Source: JAZDFC01 sp043808235
GTDB lineage: Bacteria; Bacteroidota; Ignavibacteria; Ignavibacteriales; Melioribacteraceae
Assembly: GCA_043808235.1 (NCBI GenBank)
Contig: JAZDFC010000030.1
Span: forward strand, 1-36,737
Length of the DNA stretch: 36,737 bases
Direction of reading: 5' to 3'
The notes below the pieces were generated by a model. That model was not told the origin of the DNA, ran no database searches, and saw nothing but the letters and a program-made list of their open reading frames with translations. A program made the position numbers and the translations under genes. This document shows positions 24,996 through 32,967 of the stretch, piece after piece; within the stretch, counting starts at the first letter, position 1, and every line of letters begins with the position of its first letter.

Positions 24996-25397
24996 AGTAT
25001 CCGCCAATTATTTTTAAGATGGAATTTACCGTAGCAAAAATCGGTATGTTTGATGTAAATGCAAAGGAGAAAGTATGAGTAAATATTAACAATATAAAAA
25101 AACAAAAATTTACCTTAAGAGTATTGGAAAAACACTGGACTTATGTAATAATAGTTTTCGGAGGTTGCGGTCCAAGCCATGACTTGTATTACTATGTTAT
25201 TTCGTAATATTCATTCTGTCATGGAATGGTCTCCCGTTTAACGGGACAAGCTGTGACAGCCATGCACAAAATCGAGAAGTCCAAAATTTTCACCTTTGAA
25301 CGTTGGCCAAAAATTAGGCTTCTGTATAAATATAATGTTAGGAGATTCCCTGCCTGGCGGAAGACAGCTTCGTCCCGACTTACGTCGGGATTCAGAA
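24996..25397. other. Intergenic region between DUF3788 gene and gpmI with palindromic repeats
   Basis: The 402-base gap has no credible gene: the small frames that cross it lack any protein-like composition. Its right half, 25232-25390, is bounded by two inverted hairpin repeats described separately. The left half holds only AT-rich DNA, presumably the promoter of the DUF3788 gene. Confidence 0.6.
25232..25254 (+). repeat. Palindromic element, copy C (inverted relative to copy B)
   Basis: A short hairpin TCCCGTTTAACGGGA is followed by CAAGCTGT. The CGGGACAAGCTGT word (25242-25254) is a near reverse complement of ACAGCTTCGTCCCG at 25364-25377, so copies B and C face each other across about 110 bases. 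Confidence 0.55.
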
Positions 25398-25402
25398 TTA
25401 TA
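25364..25402 (-). repeat. Palindromic element after gpmI, copy B
   Basis: On the - strand TATAATTCTGA, which includes the gpmI TAA stop, leads into the 7-base-pair hairpin TCCCGAC-GTAA-GTCGGGA and then CGAAGCTGT. There is no U-tract after the stem, so a Rho-independent terminator is not favoured although the position fits transcript-end protection. It shares its 5' half with the element at the rnfA stop. Confidence 0.6.
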
Positions 25403-27023
25403 GTGTAATCAAGCTCGGGTCGTAATCGTCCACGTTTTTATATCCAAGTAAATTCAATATCGTACCGGCAATGTTTGTCAATCCAGGATTCTGAACATCC
25501 GCCATTTTATATTCGCCGTTATAAGCGGGATCGTAAATAATAAACGGAACCGGATTGAGTGTGTGCGCAGTTTTTACTTCCTTCTTTCCTTTTTTTACGG
25601 TGAACATTTCATCCGCATTGCCGTGATCGGCAGTAATAACAGCAATGCCGCCAAGTTCTTCAATTACCGGGAGAATTTTTCCGAGTCCTTCGTCAACAGC
25701 CTCAACCGCTTTTATTGCGGCTTCAACAATTCCCGTATGACCAACCATGTCACCGTTTGGAAAATTGATTCTGCAGAATTTGTATTTGCCGGATTTCAAC
25801 AGTTCGATAGTCTTTGCAGTAATCTCGTCAGCTTTCATTCGCGGGGCTTTATCGAAATTAATTCTATCCGAAGGAATCTCAAAATAATATTCCAATTTAT
25901 CATCAATGTAGCCGGAGCGGTTGCCGTTCCAAAAATATGTTACATGTCCGTATTTCTGTGTCTCTGAAACTGCGAATGATGCAACGCCTTCGGCGCAAAG
26001 ATATTCACTCATCGTTCTATCGATTGCGGGTGGCTGAACCAAATAATTTCTCGGGATGTGAAGATCACCATCGTATTCCATCATGCCTGCATAGAATACT
26101 TTGGGAACACGAACTCTGTCGAACTCTTTAAAATCTTCTTCTTCGAATGCACGGGATATTTCAATCGCGCGGTCGCCCCGGAAATTAAAAAATACAACTG
26201 CATCGCCATCTTTGATTGTACCCACGGGCTTTTCGTTTTCATCAACAATTACAAACGATTCAAGATACTGATCGGTCATAACCGGATCTTCTTCGTAGTA
26301 GGTTTTTACAGCTTCAATAGCGGATTTGAATTTTCTTCCAACTCCGAGCACGTGCGCTTTCCAGCCGCGTTCAACAACGCTCCAATCGGCATTATATCTG
26401 TCCATCGTGGTAATCATCCTTCCGCCGCCAGAAGCAATCATGTAATCAACACCTTTTTCATCGGATAATTTTTTTAACAATTCTTCAAGCGGTTCAAGAT
26501 AAGTTAATGCCGATTTTTCACGAACATCTCTTCCATCAAGCAGCGGATGCAAACGGACTTTTTTAACTCCAGCATCGGCGCATTTATTTATCAATGCAAA
26601 TAATTGATGAATATGCGAATGGACATTACCGTCGGAAAGCAATCCGATGAAGTGAACGGCGCCGCCATCCAAACCATGCTGAACAACACTCTTCCAGCTT
26701 TCGGATTCGAATATCTGTCCTGACTCGATTGAATAATTTACAAGTTTGGCTCCCTGCGCAAATACCCGTCCGGCGCCCATCGCATTATGCCCGACTTCGC
26801 TATTACCCATATCATCTTCCGAAGGCAAACCAACTGCGGGTCCGTGCGCTTTTAATTGTGTTCGCAGAGGCGACTGCATAAGCTTATCGAGATTGGGAGT
26901 ATTTGCCAAATATACCGCATCGCTCTCATCATGTTTACCTATTCCAACTCCATCCATAATTACTAAAAGTAATGGTCCTTTTCTTCCGTGGAAATTTTCC
27001 AACTTTTCTAATTTTAACGACAT
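25398..27023 (-). CDS. gpmI: 2,3-bisphosphoglycerate-independent phosphoglycerate mutase
   Basis: A glycolytic and gluconeogenic enzyme interconverting 3- and 2-phosphoglycerate with two manganese ions. It belongs to the alkaline phosphatase superfamily. The N-terminal metal site is LLLVIMDGVGIG (D24), the phosphoserine is S75 in MGNSEVGHNAMGAGR, and the second metal site is ITADHGNADEM near the C-terminus. The middle portion (VHSHIHQLFALI and LHPLLDGRDV) is the transferase domain. At 541 residues it is slightly longer than the usual ~510. It is a single gene whose stop codon is formed by the first bases of a palindromic element. Confidence 0.95.
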   Translation of the reverse strand: MSLKLEKLENFHGRKGPLLLVIMDGVGIGKHDESDAVYLANTPNLDKLMQSPLRTQLKAHGPAVGLPSEDDMGNSEVGHNAMGAGRVFAQGAKLVNYSIESGQIFESESWKSVVQHGLDGGAVHFIGLLSDGNVHSHIHQLFALINKCADAGVKKVRLHPLLDGRDVREKSALTYLEPLEELLKKLSDEKGVDYMIASGGGRMITTMDRYNADWSVVERGWKAHVLGVGRKFKSAIEAVKTYYEEDPVMTDQYLESFVIVDENEKPVGTIKDGDAVVFFNFRGDRAIEISRAFEEEDFKEFDRVRVPKVFYAGMMEYDGDLHIPRNYLVQPPAIDRTMSEYLCAEGVASFAVSETQKYGHVTYFWNGNRSGYIDDKLEYYFEIPSDRINFDKAPRMKADEITAKTIELLKSGKYKFCRINFPNGDMVGHTGIVEAAIKAVEAVDEGLGKILPVIEELGGIAVITADHGNADEMFTVKKGKKEVKTAHTLNPVPFIIYDPAYNGEYKMADVQNPGLTNIAGTILNLLGYKNVDDYDPSLITL

Positions 27024-27139
27024 TTATTTACCTCAATTTGTAATTCAAAAATTCGAGTCGAAATATACGATGGGAGAGAATCTATAGCCAATTTAAAGAT
27101 AAGTCTCTAAAGAATGGGGTAGAAATAAAAGATTATTAC

Positions 27140-27685
27140 CTAGCTGACAACTGTTTGTAAAATTTTAATAGCAGAAATTATTGATGGCTCACTTATATTC
27201 CATCCAAAACTTCTAGCAATTGCAATTATTTTCTCATTTGTAAAATCATCATCATTAGAGTTAGTTAATATATAGTGCACTTTAGCTGCGATGGAAATTG
27301 CTATATAATCATCATTAACTCCGGAATTGATTAATTTTTCAAAAATTTCCTTAACACTATTATATAAATCCCTTTCCTTTTCCTTAATACCATCTACAAT
27401 TTCTCTACCTGCGGCGTTTAACTTATATTCATACTTTTTTCGCTCAAAACCATAAGGATCAGCGCCCCATACTGTGCAATACTCATCAATCAAATTAAGA
27501 TATGTATTATAATTTAGAGCATCTTCAATTTTTTGCGAATAAGGACCATAAAAATGAGCTTTATAGCCCAGGTAAATACCTAAAAACTCGGATATGAAAT
27601 AAGCTTGTTTTTGAATGAGAGTTTTTCCTTGTATTTCCCCGCCTGCAATTTCGAGTAAAACTAAAATAAAATTTTCCGGTGTCAT
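27140..27685 (-). CDS. YwgA-like protein
   Basis: A 181-residue soluble protein that resembles Bacillus YwgA: GGEIQGKTLIQKQAYFISEFLG followed by KAHFYGPYSQKIEDAL and a KYEYKLNAAGREIVDGI helix that looks like a winged-helix wing and dimer segment. The ATG at 27685 has GGGAG just before it and starts one base after the HD-gene stop, so the two are co-translated. In Bacillus subtilis ywgA is likewise next to ywfO, an HD-domain dNTPase gene, which supports the identification. The function is unknown; regulation or partnering of the HD enzyme is inferred. It ends the defence-like operon. Confidence 0.75.
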   Translation of the reverse strand: MTPENFILVLLEIAGGEIQGKTLIQKQAYFISEFLGIYLGYKAHFYGPYSQKIEDALNYNTYLNLIDEYCTVWGADPYGFERKKYEYKLNAAGREIVDGIKEKERDLYNSVKEIFEKLINSGVNDDYIAISIAAKVHYILTNSNDDDFTNEKIIAIARSFGWNISEPSIISAIKILQTVVS

Positions 27686-27686
27686 A

Positions 27687-29066
27687 TTATCTCCCTTCTT
27701 CTTTTTTAAATGAATCAACAATCTCAGTTATACTTTGATTTATTTTTTCCTTTAAAGAATCGAGTATCCTGGATTTATCTTCATCGGATTTATATCTAAC
27801 GGGAGCATAAACTTCAACAAAATATTGGGACTGTGCTTCTTTGATATATCTAAATATTTCCGATTGTTCAAAAAACGAAATTGGATTTGAAAATTGTTTA
27901 TATACAAGAATAGTTCCTTCATCATCTTTAGCGTGTTCAACAATAGATTTTAGAGAGAACAACTTAAATATAACTAAATCCTTGTTGACTTTTTCATTAA
28001 GTTCTGAAGAAATAATTTCGGCTATTTTTTCCTCAATAGAAGCGATAAATTCATTGCTTTTATAACAATCCCTTAATTTAAGAGCGGTAGGAAGGGGTAA
28101 ATCGGTCAATACAGTGGAAAATATTCGCTTATGTAAAATTCTACTTTTCAGATTAATAAAAAGAGACTTTGACAATAAATCGCCATCTGTATCGTGAATA
28201 ATTTTATTAACTAACCGATTGTCGTCCCATTCTAGATAATTTTTAATATAGTCCTCACTATCCTCAAAAGTATAAAGTTTTCTAAGAAACTCTAAATTAT
28301 CGACATCAATTCCAAGTTTTAATGCTCTCTGAATCATCGCATCGGTTAGAAGCCTTGTTTTATGTTTATAAACTTGCGTGGTCATATGATACTTTGCCAT
28401 CACAAATTGTTCGAGAACATAAATTCCCTCGTACAAAATGCCAATTGTAGGAGAATATATATCCTCGATTTTCTTTAGCATAGAAATCAATCTTTCAACA
28501 TCATAAACTCCGTATTTAACCCCGCAGTAGTAAGAATCTCTTAATAGATAGTCTTGCTTATCGGCATCAAGCGGTCCGGAAATAATACTCTTACAAACAT
28601 GATCATACTTCTCGCCTTTTAGCAGATTGATAATTTTTTCTCGTTGATCGTCTGAAATCAATCTTGAAATTTCCGGATCCTTTTCAATTATTTTGCACGT
28701 AATAGTTTCGTGAGTTTTTTCTAATTTATCATCGCTAAGTTTTTCTTTTGAATAATGCTTTAGCACTTCTTCGGAAACATGTGAGAAAGGTCCATGCCCG
28801 ATATCATGCAATAATGCTGCGTACCGAACGATACTAATTTTATCTGCGTCTTCTAATTTTAAGTGTTCGAGTATTTTTGATGCTATATGCATCACACCGA
28901 TAGAATGATCAAAACGGGTGTGTAATGCGCCGGGGTAAACAAGATTTGCCATCGCTAATTGCTTAATTCCCCGCAATCTTTGAAATGCCTTTGTATCAAT
29001 CAGCTTTTCTTCAACTGATGTCCTTTTGATAAATCCATGTATCGGATCTCGTATTTCCCTGTCCAT
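27687..29066 (-). CDS. HD-domain phosphohydrolase, dNTPase-like (YwfO type)
   Basis: A 459-residue HD-superfamily protein of the SAMHD1/YwfO dNTP triphosphohydrolase kind. It opens with RDPIHGFIKRTSVEEKLIDT, RLRGIKQLA and HTRFDHSIGVMHIA (H54), then LLHDIGHGPFSH (H87, D88), and the distal aspartate in SGPLDADKQDYLLRDSYYCG near residue 170. This is the full H...HD...D metal set. Such enzymes cut dNTPs, and some deplete nucleotides during phage infection. It follows the specificity subunit by 50 bases and is coupled to a YwgA-like gene, so it is probably part of the same transcript as the restriction-modification genes. Activity on dNTPs is inferred from family. Confidence 0.88.
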   Translation of the reverse strand: MDREIRDPIHGFIKRTSVEEKLIDTKAFQRLRGIKQLAMANLVYPGALHTRFDHSIGVMHIASKILEHLKLEDADKISIVRYAALLHDIGHGPFSHVSEEVLKHYSKEKLSDDKLEKTHETITCKIIEKDPEISRLISDDQREKIINLLKGEKYDHVCKSIISGPLDADKQDYLLRDSYYCGVKYGVYDVERLISMLKKIEDIYSPTIGILYEGIYVLEQFVMAKYHMTTQVYKHKTRLLTDAMIQRALKLGIDVDNLEFLRKLYTFEDSEDYIKNYLEWDDNRLVNKIIHDTDGDLLSKSLFINLKSRILHKRIFSTVLTDLPLPTALKLRDCYKSNEFIASIEEKIAEIISSELNEKVNKDLVIFKLFSLKSIVEHAKDDEGTILVYKQFSNPISFFEQSEIFRYIKEAQSQYFVEVYAPVRYKSDEDKSRILDSLKEKINQSITEIVDSFKKEEGR

Positions 29067-29116
29067 ATCATATAAGTATTTGTTAAAAAGTATGTGTTAA
29101 ATTTAATCAATAATTT

Positions 29117-30499
29117 TTACTTCGCACAACCCAGCAACTCTTCCTCAAACCATTTCTTCGCGTTTTGCCATTCTGTTTCGGCTTCTGTTTTTAATCTATT
29201 TGATTCTGATTTTCTGCTCTCAACTTCATAAATAATCGCTTCTTGGATTTCTGATGGCGGAATAGGAATAGGCAACGAACCAATCCATTTATAATCTACT
29301 GCAATTCTGGTTCCGCCGCTAACACCTTTATTTGTCATAGCGTTACCAACTGAAGTATTTAGATATGCTGATAAATATTTCGGTAAGCATGTTTGATCTT
29401 TAATTCTTAGCCGGACAAGATGCTGGTTTATATTTGCCGGAAGAATTTCTTCTTCAATAGTAGCGGCAGTCCCAACGCGACCGGTAATAGTCATAACGAC
29501 ATCGTCATGTCTCAGTTGAGAACGTAGTAGTTCACCATTGTGTACGTGAGACTGAATATATTTTACATCTTCAAGATCGATGGCATTGAGTTTAATGTTA
29601 AGAATCCGTAAAAACTTTATTCCAGATGAATCGTATAGATCAGCATTCCCTTTCTTTGGAGTTGCACCGCCCGCAATATCTTCAAGCAAATTTGAAAGTG
29701 GTTGTTTAACAAATTTACTTTTATTAATTGTATCAAAAACTTTTATAAAATATGGTGAATGAAAATGAGGATCTATTCTTGAATTTAATGTTTCAGCTCT
29801 CTTTCTGGAAAATATTCTAATTCTTTCTTCCGTGGGTTTTACCATATCCAGTTTTGCTAAAATATATTCATTCAATCCATTTAATAATTCTTCGGCTTGT
29901 TTTTCTTTGAGAAGTTTATTTTTGCGAGCGATTTTAAGTTTATCCACATAATCATCTTGAATTTTTCTAGGCGGTATAGAAAAACGAAATTCAGCCAAGA
30001 AATCATCTGGAACACGTTGCTGACCAGCAGAACCAGTAAAAGCACCTTGAAAAGCGTTTAATATTTCTTCAAGTGTTAGGATTTCCCTAATAAACTCAAT
30101 ATTAATTGAATCATTTTTTGCCCTTATTACATGGAATTCTGTTGAACCAAAGCCAACACCATTTATTAATCCTTTTACGATTGCAGATTTACCGTTTTGC
30201 ATACATGGAGTAATCTTTGCCCATATCAAATCACCCTCAGCGAATTTTGTAAATCCCTTTGAAACATCTTTATAGTATGCTGTTATTATTTCTACTTGTC
30301 CGGTTAATTCACTCACTGCTTCCATCGGAATAAAAGAGACAGAATCATAATCATCAAATTGTGGTATTTCAATTTTCGGATTAAAGTAACAATAATCTGA
30401 AAGAGGAGAAATAAATTTACTCTTCGAATTATTTACTTTATTGATTAATTCACGTAACAATGGTGTGTATTCATTACAGTAAATTCTTCTTGAAATCAA
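29117..30499 (-). CDS. hsdS: Restriction-modification specificity subunit (HsdS-like)
   Basis: A DNA-recognition subunit with two target-recognition domains. The first spans roughly residues 30-190 and ends GSAGQQRVPDDFLAEFRFSIPPRKIQDDYVDKL, followed by a helical spacer. The second covers about 260-420 and ends GGTRIAVDYKWIGSLPIPIPPSEIQEAI, followed by the C-terminal helix. No ATG lies near the start: the annotated codon is TTG at 30499, with AAAGGGG four bases before it. The frame is open for 29 codons upstream with no other standard start, entering the end of the methyltransferase gene at a T7 run. It may therefore be expressed as a separate TTG-started protein or by frameshift fusion. Confidence 0.88.
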   Translation of the reverse strand: MISRRIYCNEYTPLLRELINKVNNSKSKFISPLSDYCYFNPKIEIPQFDDYDSVSFIPMEAVSELTGQVEIITAYYKDVSKGFTKFAEGDLIWAKITPCMQNGKSAIVKGLINGVGFGSTEFHVIRAKNDSINIEFIREILTLEEILNAFQGAFTGSAGQQRVPDDFLAEFRFSIPPRKIQDDYVDKLKIARKNKLLKEKQAEELLNGLNEYILAKLDMVKPTEERIRIFSRKRAETLNSRIDPHFHSPYFIKVFDTINKSKFVKQPLSNLLEDIAGGATPKKGNADLYDSSGIKFLRILNIKLNAIDLEDVKYIQSHVHNGELLRSQLRHDDVVMTITGRVGTAATIEEEILPANINQHLVRLRIKDQTCLPKYLSAYLNTSVGNAMTNKGVSGGTRIAVDYKWIGSLPIPIPPSEIQEAIIYEVESRKSESNRLKTEAETEWQNAKKWFEEELLGCAK

Positions 30500-30549
30500 T
30501 TCGCCCCTTTGTAAGCCGAAGCAATGCTTTTGAGCAACTTCAGCGGGGC

Positions 30550-32592
30550 TTAGACGAAAAAAAGTGTTGGGTTGGATTGGAATTCTTTATACTTACCAAC
30601 CAAACCGGTATATGGAATTACTTCTCTATGTTTTTCAGTCCAATCATGATTTTTGGGATCCGCCTGGCTCCATTCGTAATAAACTCTGTAATCAAAAAGA
30701 TCGCAACGCTGAATTTCAATTTTTTCTTTTAGCGGTTCTTCTTTTTCAATAATTATTTCAAATGTTTTTCTTCCTGTAGCATCGTAACCTATATTTTCTG
30801 CAAGAGCCATAAAGATTGGTTCATCATCGTTGACGGCTTCGCCTTCTTCCAGCTTACGCATAAATACAATGCTTGCTTTAACTCCGGCATCGTAGTGGGC
30901 AAAAGCGAATTGTGGAAGACTGACAACGGAAAGAATTTGAAAATGTTCCAAAAGCCAATCGCGCACACCTTGAAGAGATGAATTAGTAAGTACGCCATCA
31001 GGTAAAACAATTGCAACCTTACCGGTTCCGGGTTTAAGAAAATTCCAGACTCTTTCGAGAAAAAGAATTTCTGTCTTTACGCTTGCCCTTGCTTTAACAG
31101 ATTTAGCGCCGCGCTTAACATCATTTTCTGATTGAGTTGATTCATCGGGTTCTGTTCCGGTTGCAGATTTACCGAGATAATTTCTTAGCTCGAATTGTTC
31201 TATGTAACCTTCTCCTTTTTCAGTTCTTTTAATTACAGAACCGAATGGAGGATTTGTAAGAACAAAATCAAAAGAATTTTGTTTTAGTTTTGGATTTTTC
31301 TTTTTTATTGAGGCAAGGAAATCGAGAGCGTCATTACCAACAATATTCGTATGTCCGTCATCATGAATAATCATATTCATTTTAGCCACGCGGCTAAGTT
31401 CATCATTTATTTCCAATCCATACAAATTATTTTTAGCAAAGTCATGCCAATATCGGAAATGCTCTTGCCGTTCTTCGGGATCATCCTGATAGTTTGGAAA
31501 CTGGCGATTTGCTTGATTGCGAATGAAATCGAGTGAGTATAGTAGGAACCCACCGGAACCGCAAGCGGGGTCAAGTATTAAGTCATCTGCTGTTGGATTC
31601 ATCATATTAACTGAGAAAGCAATAAGTTCTCGCGGGGTAAAATATTGTCCAAAATCACCTTTGAAAAATCCGCCCATAAATTCTTCGAACGCAACGCCTT
31701 TAGTATCAAGGTCGGTTTTGCTTAAGCTAATTCCTTCAAGATGTTCAACAACTTGGGCTATAATTTTTGGTTCAACATTAATGCTTTCGGTAAAAACATC
31801 GGGTTCTCTTTTCTGTTCGGTTTTATAGAGTTCTAAAATTCTTTGAGCGAGTTCTTCATCGGGTTCCTCAGTTCTTCTTTGGAATTCGTAAGGATCGCCT
31901 TTCACACGTTTACGATTCATTTCGTCTTTAATCTTTACAAAGATAATTTTAGAGAATTCACCAAACGCAGTTATAGGGCTACGTTTACCACCTTCCCAAA
32001 GTGTTTGGTGGCATTTACGAATAACGGAGCGGAGTTCATCTCGCGGAATGGCAGATAATTCTTGACCTTTCAAGCCTTTGTAAAATCGGAATTCAGGAGG
32101 TTTACCATATCTAACCGGAAGATCGGCAATGATATTCTTCTTACGTTCTTGAGGCTTATGTTTGGTAAAATCGAAGAATCTTCTTGTTGAACCGGAAACA
32201 ACGCCGGCAAACGGAGCGCCGAGACTTGCGCGGTTACCGCATGCTTGCTCAATGGCTTGTAAAAATTCAGCATCACTAATTCCGTCTTTCTTACATTCAA
32301 TTACAATGTATGGCTCTTTCTTTTCATCGTCTAAGTAAATAACTAAATCGGCTCTATCGCTTGGAGTTCTTCGGGGAACTTCAACTTCGAAATCAATTTT
32401 ATCCGGGTTGTAATCATATCTAAGAATCAACTCGGCCCAAAATTCAGCGCGAACTTTTTCTTCAGGATCGCTAAATCTTTCTCCACGTGCGGCAATACGG
32501 TATTGAATTTTTTGATTTTTGCCTTCGCCGACAATGGATGCATGATTGGTTTGACAAGCTTGTTCAAGATACGTTACTTTTTTCTCATTCAT
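30550..32592 (-). CDS. N6-adenine DNA methyltransferase with N-terminal HsdR_N-like nuclease domain
   Basis: A 680-residue fusion. Residues about 25-160 form an HSDR_N-type PD-(D/E)xK nuclease-like domain with D82 (in DRADLVIYLD) and E99-C-K101 (IVIECKK). The rest is an HsdM-type N6 methylase with a helical N-terminal part, SAM motif DPACGSGGF (D341) and catalytic NPPF at 447-450. The ATG at 32592 is preferred over a TTG at 32631. A nuclease-methylase chain plus a separate specificity subunit, with no translocating HsdR in view, is the layout of BcgI-like type IIB systems rather than classical type I. The final codons include a T7 run before the stop at 30550. Methylase identity is firm; cleavage activity is inferred. 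Confidence 0.9.
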   Translation of the reverse strand: MNEKKVTYLEQACQTNHASIVGEGKNQKIQYRIAARGERFSDPEEKVRAEFWAELILRYDYNPDKIDFEVEVPRRTPSDRADLVIYLDDEKKEPYIVIECKKDGISDAEFLQAIEQACGNRASLGAPFAGVVSGSTRRFFDFTKHKPQERKKNIIADLPVRYGKPPEFRFYKGLKGQELSAIPRDELRSVIRKCHQTLWEGGKRSPITAFGEFSKIIFVKIKDEMNRKRVKGDPYEFQRRTEEPDEELAQRILELYKTEQKREPDVFTESINVEPKIIAQVVEHLEGISLSKTDLDTKGVAFEEFMGGFFKGDFGQYFTPRELIAFSVNMMNPTADDLILDPACGSGGFLLYSLDFIRNQANRQFPNYQDDPEERQEHFRYWHDFAKNNLYGLEINDELSRVAKMNMIIHDDGHTNIVGNDALDFLASIKKKNPKLKQNSFDFVLTNPPFGSVIKRTEKGEGYIEQFELRNYLGKSATGTEPDESTQSENDVKRGAKSVKARASVKTEILFLERVWNFLKPGTGKVAIVLPDGVLTNSSLQGVRDWLLEHFQILSVVSLPQFAFAHYDAGVKASIVFMRKLEEGEAVNDDEPIFMALAENIGYDATGRKTFEIIIEKEEPLKEKIEIQRCDLFDYRVYYEWSQADPKNHDWTEKHREVIPYTGLVGKYKEFQSNPTLFFV

Positions 32593-32967
32593 AATAATAT
32601 ACCGTTGATAATTTTGTACCGCTTTTAACAAGTAGATTCATATAAATATTAAATAGAAAATTTATAAGAAGGATTTGATATAATCACAACTAAAAATAAA
32701 TAAATAAATCTAAAAACAATAATTACATATTTTCTATTCATAATAGCTCTTCGTGTTTGGATCAACATATAAAACTTCCCGGATTCCTAGAAAAACATGC
32801 ATTCGTAAAGTTACACACCTTGAACATCCTTTCCCTCAGCTTCTTTGCTGCAGCCTCGTTGCGCCGGTCTGTAACTTCTTTGCGTTTTCCTGGTCGGTGT
32901 CTATCGCAATTAACGATCCCGCTGTTGAATTAACCGCGTCGATGTTTCCCTGTGTTAAATCGTCAGA
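32593..32967. other. Intergenic region downstream of GH5 and upstream of the methyltransferase-nuclease gene
   Basis: The 375-base gap has two parts. 32593-32740 is very AT-rich and should hold the promoter of the restriction-modification operon. 32741-32967 is visibly richer in G and C. On the - strand it continues the GH5 reading frame after its stop for 44 codons to a TGA at 32836, then for 33 more codons to a TAG at 32734. That stretch looks mildly protein-like but matches nothing I recognise. Confidence 0.5.

Noticed and set aside
25226..25408. A 60-codon + strand frame across the gpmI downstream region
   Set aside because: It runs through both palindromic repeats, has no ribosome-binding site and no protein-like composition, and ends inside gpmI.
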